Position numbers and translations under genes: made by a program | The notes under the pieces: generated by a model | Told to the model about the DNA's origin: nothing | The model's input: the letters and a program-made list of their open reading frames with translations, nothing else | Database searches by the model: none | From: Beroe ovata | Taxonomy: Eukaryota > Ctenophora > Nuda > Beroida > Beroidae | Direction of reading: 5' to 3' | DNA: 38,992 bases | NCBI GenBank assembly: GCA_946803715.1 | Contig: CAMPET010000010.1 | Coordinates: 523,372 to 562,363, forward strand | Shown here: in pieces, positions 12,451 through 23,500 of the stretch | How positions within the stretch are numbered: position 1 is the first letter of the stretch | Layout: each line of letters starts with the position of its first letter

Positions 12451-13540
12451 CTAAGAACAACGTGATGAAACTTTAAACTATCTAAGGAAAGGGAGCGAAT
12501 ATGTATAAGATACTGCTATCAACGTGATTGAGGAAGATAAAAGACATCTCTGGATATAGGATCTAATCTCTAACAGTTATTCTCTACTGTTTTCAGTCGA
12601 GAATACCATCGAAGTATGAGAATGCTTTCTAATACCTTCTTAGATGCATTTAACTATGGAGTTAAGTTAGCTATGGAGTTAACTATGGAGTTTAGTGTAA
12701 TAAAGCCTCTAACCCTGAAATTATTCGACCAAAATCTACCCACAGACAGAACACAAGCAGTTATGCCTTGAAGGAACCAGAAAGAGTTTAATGAACTGAT
12801 CAAAAAGCAGATGTTCGGTAAAGCAACTGCGCGCATTACTATAGGATTGTGCTAAAGTTGCTAAGGTAACTGTTGTAAGACTGAGAAACAAGATATGAAT
12901 GCTTGCGCAAAACGTTCAGTGATACAAACTGCGCGGCGCGACACAAAATATAATTTTCATATCGCACAAATGAGCAACATATTGTGTTTTCAAAATTGGA
13001 AAAGATTTAACAAAACAATAAAAATTTTTTTCAAAATAAAAATTGTTTCGTGAAATTCCTTACACTCGCAAGTTCATTTTATGCGCGCGCCGCGCATCCT
13101 TCTCGCTCTACCCTAAGATATGAATCGAGCGCTAAATTTTATCATCAAATTCTTGATCTGATAGTCTGCGTACTCATGTTAGAATTTTACTCGTTTCATC
13201 TTACCAAGTGCTAGTGTAGTGCTTGGTTTGCTCCTACAGAATTTGATAGTGTCAGTTAGATGTGTGATGCGAATAAAGGTACCTGAGGGTTCTTTCCGAC
13301 ATAGGCTTAAGTCTCAAAATCTGCATAAATTTGCAAATGATTTTTGACTAAAGTTCATTTCGTTAAGGCCCCCTGAAAATGTACTGTACCTATTTTGTTA
13401 CTAACAACTTATCCGTTCAGTTCTAGAGATCGTAATGTAAATTATGAATTTTTCAACCCGCGTTACTCAGAAATTTGTCGCAATAAATTAAGATCTATTG
13501 CTTTATTGCGATAAAAAAAGGTTTAGAACCTCTCTGGCGT
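12451..13540. promoter_or_regulatory. Upstream region of DYNLRB with three GC boxes
   Basis: About 1.1 kb without a gene. Three GC-rich boxes stand out from AT-rich surroundings: CTGCGCGCAT at about 12828-12837, CTGCGCGGCGCGAC at 12929-12942 and ATGCGCGCGCCGCGCAT at 13081-13097. They lie 400-660 bases upstream of the DYNLRB start, so they may belong to its promoter or an architectural site. This is inference from position only. Confidence 0.35.
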
Positions 13541-13549
13541 GGTGTGACA

Positions 13550-14125
13550 GCATTGAGCATTCCCAAGTTATTGGTGTCAAAAAGTTCGTACCATTCGTCA
13601 CACAGACCTTAACCTGTTATCAGTTATGATAAGCAGTGTCAGCACATTCCATAGCACGTTACGTCACAAGATTGTAGTGGTGTCAGTTGTGACGAATGAG
13701 GTTATTATTCGTCAAACAGGCCTGTTTCGACGTACTGGTGTCAACGATTTAAAGCATTAGCATTCCTAAATGACAAGTATACAGTGGTGTCAGCACTCAG
13801 CTGATTGTGACGAATGGGATACGCAGACCTGTTCTGACATATTGGTGTCAACGAATTCCTTCGTCACTAGTATGTAGTGGTGTCAGCAAATTGTGACGAA
13901 TGGGGGTGAGCATTCGTCATACAGANTTCGTCACAAGTATGCAGTGGTGTCAGCAAATTGTGACGAATGGGGTATGCATTCGTCATACAGGCCTGTTCTG
14001 AAATAGTGGTTTCAACGAATTCCTTCGACACAAGTATGTCAGCAAATTGTGACGAATGGGGGTGTGCATTCGTCATACAGACCTGTTCTGACATAGTGGT
14101 GTCAACGAATTCCTTCGTCACAAGT
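13550..14125. repeat. Satellite array with inverted GACGAATG/CATTCGTC motifs
   Basis: About six diverged units of roughly 100 bases. Each carries GTGACGAATG, then 5-10 bases later CATTCGTCATACAG, then CTGTTCTGACAT, GTGGTGTCAACGAATTCC and TTCGTCACAAGTATG. The pair GACGAATG...CATTCGTC can fold into an 8-bp hairpin. The N at 13926 falls inside a unit, so copy number in the assembly is unreliable. A further partial unit reappears after the reverse-transcriptase fragment, at about 14775-14860. Confidence 0.8.
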
Positions 14126-14760
14126 ATGATCATAAGATCGCTAACTGGGTCCTCAGTGTCTTCACTGACAGATCAAAGTCCTTGATGATCCCACTCTACA
14201 AGAGCATGGTGAGAGGTAGATTTGAGTACTCGTGCCCAGTCTGGAATCCCACAATCAAGAAGCTGGAGTCGACACAGCGTGTCTTTACCAGACAAATCTC
14301 TGGCTGTTATGGGCTCTTCTACTGGGAAAGACTGACGTACCTCGATGTGATGTCACTCCAAAGAAGAAGGGAGCGCTATATCATCATCCATGTCTGGAAG
14401 ATCATCCATGGTGCAGCCCCTAACGACATCGGACTGAAGTTCCATCAGCACATCCGTCTCGGAACAAAATGTCAAGTCCCTCCCCTCCCAAGGAAATCTC
14501 CTGCAGCCGCTAAGACCGTGTACGATTCCTCGTTCGCGGTAACAGGGCCAAGACTGTGGAACATCCTCCCTCGCAGTGTCAACTGTGCTCCGACCCTAGA
14601 GTCATTCAAAACCAGGTTGACGTCCTACGTAATGAAAAAGTATCCACATCAACCCCCAGTACCCATGTATACATCCCCTAACTCGAACTCGCTACTGGAC
14701 TGGAGCACAGGTGGTCTACAACAGACGGTCTTTCTAGGATTCCCGGCAAAAACCTACGAG
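14122..14760 (+). mobile_element. Non-LTR retrotransposon (LINE) reverse transcriptase, C-terminal fragment
   Basis: The frame is open to the stop near 14907, and the stretch from about 14122 to 14720 resembles the region after the catalytic core of LINE ORF2: YKSMVRGRFEYSCPVWNP, then a KLESTQRVFTRQI block, a LTYLDVMSLQRRRERY block and a GPRLWNILPRSV block. These are the usual thumb/connection motifs of jockey/CR1/L2-type elements. The catalytic palm (FADD-type box) is absent, so this is a 5'-truncated remnant with no activity of its own. No in-frame stop was seen, so it is not very old, or is part of a longer repeat. Both ends merge into the same satellite. There is no poly(A) tail. Confidence 0.85.
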
Positions 14761-14774
14761 AGGTTAGGTTGGTG

Positions 14775-14865
14775 GTGTCATAGTGGTGTTAACGATTTCC
14801 TTCGTCACAAGTGGTGCCAGCAACTTTTGACGATTGGTGCTCTGCATTGTTTATTCAGGCCAGTT
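14775..14865. repeat. Partial satellite unit after the LINE fragment
   Basis: The motifs GTGGTGTTAACGATTTCC and TTCGTCACAAGTGG, followed by TTTTGACGATTGG, repeat the unit structure seen at 13550-14125, with more substitutions. The LINE fragment is therefore inside, or part of, the satellite. Confidence 0.65.
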
Positions 14866-14907
14866 CTGACAAATTGTGCGTATCAATCACGAAATCAGTG
14901 TTCCTGA

Positions 14908-15656
14908 ATCATCCTGACCTCATAGTGCGGTCAGACTCTGAGTAGAATACGCACAGTAGTCTTCATAATTCATGATAATCTAATCATGAAAGCAATCTGT
15001 TCTAATCTGGGTAGAAAACTCTCTATCATGTAACACTGAATTCCTAATCATTGTTACTCTGTGCACTTAATGCTGCGATCTTTGCAACGTGTCAATCTGG
15101 GTAGAATAGTGGGAATAGTCTAGAAGTGTTGGTCGAGCGCATGATTGCATAAGCCGTACACCTGTGGGACCTCATGTTTTCACTTTAGACTGGTACTACT
15201 TCAGGTACTACTTCAGCTTTCCCTAATTCCGCTTGGTCCTCGGACTCGGGATTTCGGACGAAGCTAGGGGCGGTCACATTTTAGCTGAAATACTTCGCAC
15301 GCGGAATATATTGTCTAAACCCGTGGCTCCCTTCGCGCAATATGCTAGTTTTACGCGCGCACAGACGTTCTTATTTCATGTTATGTAGAACTGATTTTGT
15401 GTTACTGCCGCCTTTTTGATTTCCAGTTCATCCAGTTAGACTTTTCAATCATACATATTATAGTTATAGCTGAGTTTTTGATTTCCAGTTCATCCAGTTA
15501 GACTTTTCAATCATACATATTATAGTTATAGCTGAGTTATAAAGCAGATGAAAAGACATTATTAAACTACAAAACATTCCATATCAAGGAAACAAGTGAT
15601 TTGTAAAACTTAAAAACATGGCCCTATCCAAACACACCCATCCTTGTCCTTATTCC
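14908..15656. other. Spacer downstream of the kringle gene
   Basis: Apart from a 62-bp tandem duplication and a GC box TTACGCGCGCAC at about 15351-15362, I see no gene or RNA here. Confidence 0.5.
15413..15536. repeat. Perfect 62-bp tandem duplication
   Basis: The block starting TTTTTGATTTCCAG and ending ATAGTTATAGCTGAG occurs at 15413-15474 and again, apparently unchanged, at 15475-15536. Identity suggests a recent event or an assembly error. Confidence 0.9.
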
Positions 15657-17539
15657 TTATATCGGTATCTCGTTTTCCATACTCCATGTCTCGATATTAT
15701 CATCATAGTACTTGTCAAATATCGTGGCATCTCTCATGTCATGGTCACCCTCGCCATACTGCGCGTCTCTAATCGTCTTCTCCTCATGCTCGAATAGACC
15801 AGTGTCCACATCCCCGTGCTCAATCATTGTAGGGTCTTGTGGTGGTGGAGCGATATTCTCGAAGAGAGTGTCGTCACGAGGCCCAAATTCCTCGTTTTTA
15901 AACTCACGTATCCGTCGTCTCGTTGTATCGAATCCCATCGAACTAACATCCCCACTTTCACCCAACTCGCTGAATCTCATGGTTCCGTCAAACTGCCGCG
16001 GTTCACAGGCTATGTTGCTGGAGCTCAGAACAGTGCCGTCCTCCTTGGATCGAATCCTCCCTATCCCACCATCTCTCCTCAACTCTCGTAGGTGACCGAC
16101 ATCCGTCATACTAGTCGCTCGGCTCATGTCAGGGGGCATGAGCGAATTGCTGCCCAGTGGAGGAAGTGATCCGCTAGCCATGTTCAGATACTGCTGTATA
16201 TCATACCCCGTGGGTGGGTGTAATGTAAGGTATGTTCCGTCTGGTTTAGCTGCGTATACATCACGTGGTAGTTGCAATGCTCTCATACTCTGTAGAGTGC
16301 TTAATGCGGTGAGATTTGCCGATAAAGTGGCTGTCGATGATGCTTTATTTGCTGCGCGCCTCCATTTCATTGCTTTCCACACGAAGAACACAGATGCTGC
16401 GATAACAGCTGCACCCGTGAAGCTGAGGATTCCACAGATGAGCGGTTGATCACCGCAGAATCCACAGTTTAGTCCTGTGCAGTCATCTTCATTCCTCGCT
16501 TGAGCATCTGCCGACCCGTCATCACTTTTCCCTCCATCAGGGTCACAAGATAACCTGGCGATGGTGTTAAGTTGGTAAACCTGTTACAAAAGATTCTCAG
16601 ATTTGCCGTCATTCTTTTCACAAGTTTTTGCAGAGATAGATTTCGAATGTTCAGTCTCACCTGTTCACAGCATTATCGCACGTAGGATAGGTCACCTCCT
16701 CAAACCAGGAACCGCCATAGCTGCTACACGGTGTCGTGACCACCATCGCGCACACTGTCACCTGGTGAACATAGCTCTTTCCCCCACAAGTACATCCCCA
16801 ACTCCCCGCCGTATCACTCCCAACTCTCTCAACCCGCAGTACTCCCTCACCCGTCACATGGGAATTGGGAGGAGTGGAGCTCCAATATCCTCCTGAACAG
16901 GACACTTTACATGGAATATCCGCACTGAGACCCTCTTTGAGGTTTGATACTCGGGGGATGGGGAGATCATCTCCCCCATCTCCCCCATCTCCCCCAGTAT
17001 CCGTGTTATCATCATCGTCATCAGGTGGGGTGTAGGGGGAATACTCAGGACAGGATGGGTCCATCTCTGGTCGTGTGAAGATACAGTTGTGTGAGTTGAC
17101 TGTACAGTATATCTTGTGTTTGTTTTTCCCCTTCTCATAGCACCACGGACCGTACCGCTTACCGGCGGGATTACGGCAGTAGTTGTGGTCCCCGATACCT
17201 ATCATGGGGGGGGAGAATTTGTTACAAAACGATTGCCTCGCACACACACTCGACATTGCAATTTGAGCGTTTCATCTAGTCGTTATCAAGTTTAGTGGAT
17301 ATGTGATCTGATTCGAATCACTTACCATTTGCCGCAGCCTCATCCTGCGTTATAAACTCATCATCGCCCCAGTACGACGCACCATTCAGCGCAACCCGCG
17401 TCCAAACATCGCATTCCTCTGCGTTGTGTCCGGTGTGTACACACCCTCTGTAATCGTGATATCTATCCCCACACTCTGATCCGACGCTCAATTCGAGAAG
17501 AATTGCGAAAAGTACGGTTATTGATAAGCTACGAAACAT
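15657..17539 (-). CDS. Single-pass membrane protein with kringle and Ig-like domains
   Basis: Three exons: 17326-17539, 16661-17198, 15657-16554, giving 549 residues. Residues 1-21 are a signal peptide; I start at 17539 because this Met directly precedes the hydrophobic core, though an in-frame ATG lies at 17581. Residues about 22-110 form one kringle, split by intron 1 (ECDVW, then NYCRNPAG and GPWCYE). A short acidic/Gly linker follows (about 130-145). Residues about 150-215 look Ig-like (Cys, later a GVLRVERVGSDTAGSWGC stretch). A second Cys-rich segment reaches a transmembrane helix at about 288-310 followed by KAMKWRR as stop-transfer. The 240-residue cytoplasmic tail is polar, has no kinase domain, and ends NEIPI, which fits a class II PDZ ligand. 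Kringle with Ig recalls ROR receptors, but the order differs and Frizzled and kinase domains are missing. Exon 3 uses the acceptor that keeps frame. Confidence 0.85.
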
Positions 17540-17548
17540 AGGTAGAAA

Positions 17549-17966
17549 CTTGTGAAATGTATGATGAAGGAGTAGAGGCATTGATGATTCAACGTAACTG
17601 GGTATTTATTTTCATTTACTTTGGTCATGTTCATTCTGTTACTTGATAGGGCGTACCCTACTCAGGAATAAGTTTGGACAAAAAACTCCATCGATCATGA
17701 GATCTCGAGTATTCGCGGTGTTCTCGAGTTGTCATATGACCACGATGACGTAATTGACACACGTGTCATGGCAACAGAATGGGTGAGGTTGTGAAGAAAG
17801 TAATAAAGTGCTGATAAGTTTAAACTTGTACTCAAACATCTTACAATCTCATTTATCATCAGGAAAGTCAACCATCACATAGCATTCATAAGGAAATATT
17901 CATTTTATCCAAAACTGTCAAAACTGTCCAAGAGCACTGCCATTGGGCGGTATTAATAACTGCTTA
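17549..17966. other. Spacer between cupin and kringle genes
   Basis: About 420 bases; both flanking genes run on the minus strand. I see no gene, TATA box or repeat that I can support. Confidence 0.4.
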
Positions 17967-18605
17967 TCACTCTCCTCCAAGAATCTCTATCCTCAAATCC
18001 TCATACTGAGGAAATCTCGCGAAGAACTCCTCACAAGTAATTGTCTCGTTATCAGCGACCTCCCAGCCGGGGAACACAACTTCTGACCAGATCGAATACC
18101 TCCCTCCCTTTCCCTCACTCACTCCCTTTCCCTCACTCAATCCCACTCCCCTCCCCTCTCCCTCGCCCACTCCCACTCCCTCTCCCTCACTCACTCCCAT
18201 TCCCTCTCCCACTCCCACTCCCTCGCTAGGGAGGTACAGGGAGTCTATTTTCCACGTGTTTGCCGGACACACCACCTGCAGCGTGTGACCCTGTCTGATA
18301 TCAGGACCCATGATCTGAGTCTCCACTGTCCCGTTGGGCAGGAAGAACCTGTGTAAACTGGGCACGCCACCCCCGTAGAAGTGTATGATGGGGGATAGGT
18401 TCTTGTTAGGATTTCCCACCATTCGCTCCTCGGTCAGCATGTAATAGATACAGGTACCATGGCAACGCACGCCGTCATTCCAGTGTCGTCTATCTGTCTG
18501 TAGGGTCTCAGTGCTTCGGTATGTTTCCGCAAAGTAGCCCCCTTCAGGGTGCCCAATGAGTCCTAGCTGAGCGATTAGGTCTTCCTTTGGTATGATGGAT
18601 TCCAT
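17967..18605 (-). CDS. DUF985/cupin_5 family protein with Gly/Glu-rich insertion
   Basis: Single exon, 212 residues. The family signature is clear: [13 protein letters not shown] at residues 19-31, IYYML at 53-57, HFYGG at 75-79, [11 protein letters not shown] at 100-110, PANTW at 114-118 and FPGWE at 178-182, with the usual acidic C-terminus. DUF985 proteins are small cupin barrels known from bacteria, fungi, plants and some animals; their reaction is not established. Residues about 127-169 are an insertion made of GVG/GEG/SEG units, coded by a CT-rich minisatellite at 18112-18226. The usual length without it would be near 170 residues. The insertion falls in a loop between barrel strands, so the fold may survive. 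It lacks stops and, being purine-rich in the sense strand, does not look like a retained intron. Lack of introns next to multi-exon genes would fit horizontal origin, but that is unproven. Confidence 0.9.
   Translation of the reverse strand: MESIIPKEDLIAQLGLIGHPEGGYFAETYRSTETLQTDRRHWNDGVRCHGTCIYYMLTEERMVGNPNKNLSPIIHFYGGGVPSLHRFFLPNGTVETQIMGPDIRQGHTLQVVCPANTWKIDSLYLPSEGVGVGEGMGVSEGEGVGVGEGEGRGVGLSEGKGVSEGKGGRYSIWSEVVFPGWEVADNETITCEEFFARFPQYEDLRIEILGGE
18112..18226. repeat. Coding minisatellite within the cupin gene
   Basis: Imperfect hexamer-based repeat of CTCCCA, CTCCCT and CCCTCA type on the plus strand. On the minus strand it encodes Gly-Val/Gly-Glu/Ser-Glu units. Because units are multiples of three, length changes would keep the frame, and polymorphism between individuals is likely. 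Confidence 0.85.
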
Positions 18606-18615
18606 GATCGTTTTG

Positions 18616-19376
18616 CTGGGGCAGTCACTGCATGGATAGTGAGTGTAGTTAAGCTGAGGATAGATCAGAAAGTGTTAACAAGAGAACCGGGATCGTTATA
18701 TGCAGTAATGTTCTCAATAAGCAAGGTATTTGTGACTCATAGCACTAATGCAGAGATGGTCCAATGTGATGCTATGTTGATCATTGTGTGGGCTATACAA
18801 TATACACTATACAATACACACAGTAAAATGTGAAGCGCCGTGATGCATAGCTGGAAAGCTAAAGTAACTAAATGATAGTAGTATGCACTATGCGCTCCAG
18901 TTCTCATTGGCATCGAGCCAAATTTAATAACAATTTAACTGCAAGAACAAAATAAGTCAGATAATTCAAAGTATCAAAGTAAAGTATCATTCAAAATGAA
19001 GAATTGCAGTCGGTCAAAGTTGTACCTACCCACAGTACATGGTACGTAGAATAGGTACCACCTTCGCCTTCATCGACTATAAATAGCTTGTACCGATGTT
19101 TGTGTTGTACTTATGATTGCGTTGTTGAAATACATCCTGTTGCTTGGATTTACTCATAATGTAGTCATTAGTGGTGCGATTAGATGTTTAATGAGTCATA
19201 TATGATTTGGTCGTCTGTGATGCCGTAATATGGGTGGACCAAAAGGAAGCATCTACCAATAAGTAGGTTGATTGGCTACTGGCAATAAGCAACTACCCAA
19301 GCACTTAGGTAGATTGATAACTATTTTACTTACCTTGTAGTTATCTATCTATTTTACCCAACTCCCTTTTTCCCAG
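18616..19376 (+). promoter_or_regulatory. Spacer between cupin and GEMIN6 with TATA box
   Basis: No gene seen. CTATAAATAG at 19077-19086 is a good TATA box on the plus strand, about 300 bases upstream of the GEMIN6 start. GATTGGCT (inverted CCAAT) lies near 19270. CTCCCTTTTTCCCAG, ending at 19376, is a strong 3' splice site 13 bases before the ATG. So the primary transcript probably begins near 19110 and loses up to 260 bases by cis- or trans-splicing. Confidence 0.45.
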
Positions 19377-19389
19377 CTCGAATGGTAAC

Positions 19390-19905
19390 ATGCCAGACAG
19401 ATTATCAGGAAAGTCCCTCCTCAACATGCTAGGGAAGGAAGTCCACTTCATTCTCGTTGACAAGAGCACTGTCACCGGTCGAGTTTACACGATCGATCCT
19501 GAAACTCACAATTTCATCCTGATGACTGCCTCCTCCACCACCCTCCTCCCTTTCTGTAATATTGCAGAGTTCACACTCGTATCACCTGACAACCGCCATG
19601 ATAATGACGTCACACGCTCTGATGACGTCACACTATCCGATCTGGAGCAGATTGACGCGCAGTTCTTCCCTCACATGACACTCAGCAGTACGGTGACACA
19701 TGCACACTCCAGTGAGAAGTTACGAGGCAGACTGGTGGAGTTTCTGAAGGAGCACCGAGTGCCGTGTGAGGTGAGAGGAGAGGATGTGGTGATAGCCGGG
19801 TCAGTGGTGTGTACACCGCCGTACACCGCGGATTCCTGCTCGTCAACTAATGATATTGTACTGGGGAGGATACAGCGGGTACTAGGGGCTATGCAGGACA
19901 CGTGA
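19390..19905 (+). CDS. GEMIN6: Gemin6, SMN-complex subunit
   Basis: Single exon, 171 residues, close to the human length (167). Residues about 10-70 form an Sm-like fold (GKEVHFILVDKSTVTGRVYT, then a DPETHNFIL strand). Residues about 110-171 match the Gemin6-specific tail: LKEHRVPCEV, then VVIAGSVVCTPPYTADSCSS and NDIVLGRIQ, resembling the 'IPITEQGD...VAGVLTIDPPYGPENCSSSNEI' plan of vertebrate Gemin6. Gemin6 pairs with Gemin7 and helps load Sm cores on snRNAs in the cytoplasm. The ATG at 19390 is chosen for Sm-fold alignment; an out-of-frame ATG lies 8 bases upstream. The middle (about 75-105) is not conserved. The FAM50 spliceosome gene follows on the same strand. Confidence 0.9.
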   Translation: MPDRLSGKSLLNMLGKEVHFILVDKSTVTGRVYTIDPETHNFILMTASSTTLLPFCNIAEFTLVSPDNRHDNDVTRSDDVTLSDLEQIDAQFFPHMTLSSTVTHAHSSEKLRGRLVEFLKEHRVPCEVRGEDVVIAGSVVCTPPYTADSCSSTNDIVLGRIQRVLGAMQDT

Positions 19906-19926
19906 TGTTATAGAGATGACACGGTC

Positions 19927-20072
19927 ATGCGGGATGACAGGGCGACACTGAAAAGTGATACGGGATGACAGGGTGACACTGACAAGTGATGCGGGATGAC
20001 ATGGTGACACTGACAAGTGATGCGGGATGACAGGGTGACACTGACAAGTGATGCGGGATGACAGGGTGATGT
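19927..20072. repeat. 31-bp tandem repeat downstream of GEMIN6
   Basis: About 4.5 copies of a 31-bp unit (GATGACAGGGTGACACTGAC followed by AAGTGATGCGG), starting some 20 bases after the GEMIN6 stop codon and so probably within its 3' UTR. Copies differ by one to three bases. Confidence 0.9.
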
Positions 20073-20378
20073 TACGTGAGAAGAATGCACGAGGAGAAAA
20101 CGGAAGGGGGAGCAATTGCTGTTTACAATTGCTTTGTTGAGACGGGCTCCTACAAATCTCAAGCTGCAGCGAATCTGATGAAACATCTGAAACGTGTTCA
20201 TGGGACACAGGAGTCAGGAGGCAATCACTCATTTCAATGAGTTTCCATATAGGGTTCATCACGAAGCGTTTATTATTTCTCCGTTCAATCTAAATTCCAA
20301 GCAATGAGTATTTTCATAGCGTCTGACATACGAAGATCTCACTGTACCTCGTTTATCCGTGGACCACAATATTCAATC

Positions 20379-20466
20379 GATATTTAATTGATATTTAATT
20401 GATATTTAATTGATATTTAATTGATATTTAATTGATATTTATTTGATATTTATTTGATATTCAATT
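20379..20466. repeat. 11-bp periodic array GATATTTAATT, 8 copies
   Basis: Eight units with exact 11-bp spacing start at 20379; the first five are GATATTTAATT, the next two GATATTTATTT, the last GATATTCAATT. The array ends 77 bases before the FAM50 start codon, so it lies in the promoter-proximal region. One unit is about one helical turn, which puts identical sequence on one face of the DNA. Confidence 0.9.
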
Positions 20467-20542
20467 GCTAACAACCGAGACAGTGCAACATTTGACAGTA
20501 GATAGGTATTCTCACCCTATATTCTCCACACATATATAGGAC

Positions 20543-23500
20543 ATGGCTTCATACACTGGAGGAGCAGCTGAAAAAGCCAGGGTTGCTAAGCTACAGCAAC
20601 AACGAGAGAAGGGCAAAGCAGAGGTGAGTCAATCTAGTCAATGCTAGTGACAGTGGATACCTGCTGGAAGCTCCAGTGAGATTGTCAAGAATCGAAATTC
20701 ATTTTCGATTTTTGATCTTTTCCGAAATTTCCTCCCAGTTTGGAAAGCGCATTATGATTTTGGACTCGAAATCTCACCCCTGTATACTATCAGATGGAGA
20801 AAGCACTGCAGAAGATGAAGGACACTGGTAGGGCGAGTAACATAGCATTCTCCAAGACCAAAGTGGATACTGTAGAGGATACTACCGGGATAGGTTAATG
20901 TTTGTTCCAATTTTACCTTTATCAAACCAAGTTACGATATCTTCTTTCTGCACCAACAACACAGATCTCAGTTACTCAAACTAAACAGTGATCACATAAG
21001 GTCTGGTCACATTGGATGAGCTGAAGGAAAGGGAGGCCCAGCTGAAGCTAGAACAAGAGAAGAAGAGTGAGGGAACTTCCCCTAGGAAGAGAAAAAGGAA
21101 GAAGGAGATCAGCAAACTGTCATTCGATCTAGACCCTGATGGTTAGTGAAAATGGTGTTTGTTGTGTGAGAACTGGATGTTACTATGAATTCCTATTACC
21201 TAAGTATTTGAGTAATCTTGAATAGAACAACTCTGTAGACATAGTGATAGAATGATGGGTAAACCTCACCGTTCAATATACCGATTATCGACTGACTACT
21301 TTTCAGAAGAGGAGAACTGCGAGGAGACCAGTGCAATTGATATCAAGAAGAAGAAAATTGGGAAGAATCCTGCCGTCAACACATCTTTCTTGCCGGACAA
21401 AGATAGGGAAGCACAGGAACTAAAGGAAATAGGTATGTCATTGTTGCAACTGAAGAACATAATAACTTTGGCATAATGAAAAAGTGTTCCAAACACATAT
21501 TCCACGAAAGTCTACAGTGTTTCGCATGATATATTTAAATCCTATGAACACTTTATCAATCCTTGACCATTTACTTCAATACATCGATTTTGGGATCCAT
21601 AACTTGCATCTCAGCATGGGTCCCTATACTCTGATAGTTCAGAGCCCCGCAGCTTAACTCAGATGATATCAAGATCTTGTAGTGATCCGACAGAAAACTG
21701 TTCCTCATCTTCTTCTTGCCCTCCTTGTCTCGGCGAACCCTCCTCCACCATCTCCTCTCCCTCCTCTGTAATCACTGAACCCTCCTCTCTCCTCTTCTCC
21801 CCTTCTTCCTCCCCTATTTCATGATGCTCATTTGCAAAAGTCACGTGATGATCTGCTCTACTATTCATCCCTTCCTCCGAACTCCGTCTTTTCTTCCACG
21901 ACGTCATGGCTGTATCATGATCATCACTCTCCTTTTCCTCATCACCTGTAGTCGTCTGTATGTCGTCTTGAAACATCTCAATGAGCATCTGATTGTACGA
22001 CTTGGCACTCTTGTGCCTCCTGTACTTGATCTTATCGTTTATCCGTGTCAACCCAATCCGTATCTCCGTGGCATCCTCCCCCTCCCCCTCCTGTCCCTTT
22101 TCCCCTCCATCCTCTGACGAATACCAGGTGGACGTGCCGGTGAGGCTGGAGTGTTTCCGGGCGTTTATCCCCATCTCATCCATATGCTCCTCAATCTCTT
22201 CTGATTTGTTCTTTTCCAACTCTATCTGTAGCATGAACGCTTCGATGACAAACGCCAGGAATATGTTCAGAATTATCAGAACCACAATAACGTGGAATGA
22301 GAGGAAGTAGATACGAGCCCACTTGTTTGTTACCAGCACGAACCCCTCTGTGATGATGTGCCATTGGTTGACAAGAGTCAGAGTCCAGAGAACCACCATG
22401 CTGTACCATATAGAGTTGAATGACAACACACAGTATGCCTCCTTCACAAATTCGGAATCCTTGAGTTTCTCATTCCCACAAAACGGCAACTGTTGGCTGG
22501 CATTATGGATAAAGTGAATCTTCCCCTTGAACACCTCCATCCCCACAATAGCGTAGCTGTAGTAGAACAGCAGGAGTAGGAGAGCAAATGAGCCCATGCT
22601 TGGGACAATCTGCATAATGGTGCTGATAATCAGTCTCAACTGTGGGATACTAGTCAGCAGTTTGAGAAGCCTCAGTACCCGTAGGGTGAGGACCATATCG
22701 AAAAACACGATGCTCATCTCGGTAGTCCTTGTCCCGGCCATCAATTCCGCCCCCATTATCAGTGTGAAGAGAGACGCAGACCAGATGACGAGACAGTCGT
22801 ATATGTTCCACGTGCTCTGACTGAATTTCACCGGGCCGTGTGTGTATATCTTGAGGAATATTTCAATGTTGAACAGTACCAGGAAGACGCTCTCAAGATA
22901 GGATGGAGCGCTTTTGATGGAGAGAGCAACTGCGTTGACAAGTATCAGGAAATCATAGAAATATATGAATACCTTGTGATCGACCATGTATCTGAGATAG
23001 CATGAGAGTGTGCTGTTGTAGATGGAAGGTATGGTCTTCTCTAGCCAGGTCTCCCTAGTGAATACCACTTGAATCTTGGAAGACAGCAAGTCTGTGATCT
23101 TGTAGAATGATTGGAGACTTATCCCAGGATCCTCGGGTTTTGGTACCATGTACTCCCAGTAGAGTTTCTGTAAAACATCAGAACACCCCAACTTCTGGTG
23201 ACACTTCAACCATACATCCCTGCTTATACAGTCAGTATGTGGGTCTCGCAGTAGCTTGAACGCTCTCTGCAGATTGTGCTGGCTAATGGCTATGTCAACC
23301 TTCACTTCCTGTAGGAGGTGGAGTCTGTAGTGTTTGTACACGACAGCAAGCAAGATGTTCATTAGAATGAAGGTTGTGATGATGGAAAATGGGGCGAAGA
23401 AAAAGAAGAATGCATTTTCCATTTTAAACGCAGGAAGTCCAACATCAGGACTATTAGCTGTCGTCATGAGCACATACAAGTTCCAGTAGGCCTCGAAGAA

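Noticed and set aside
13550-14125. Possible CRISPR array
   Set aside because: Repeats and spacers both diverge, units are about 100 bases and the setting is a eukaryotic genome; it is a satellite.
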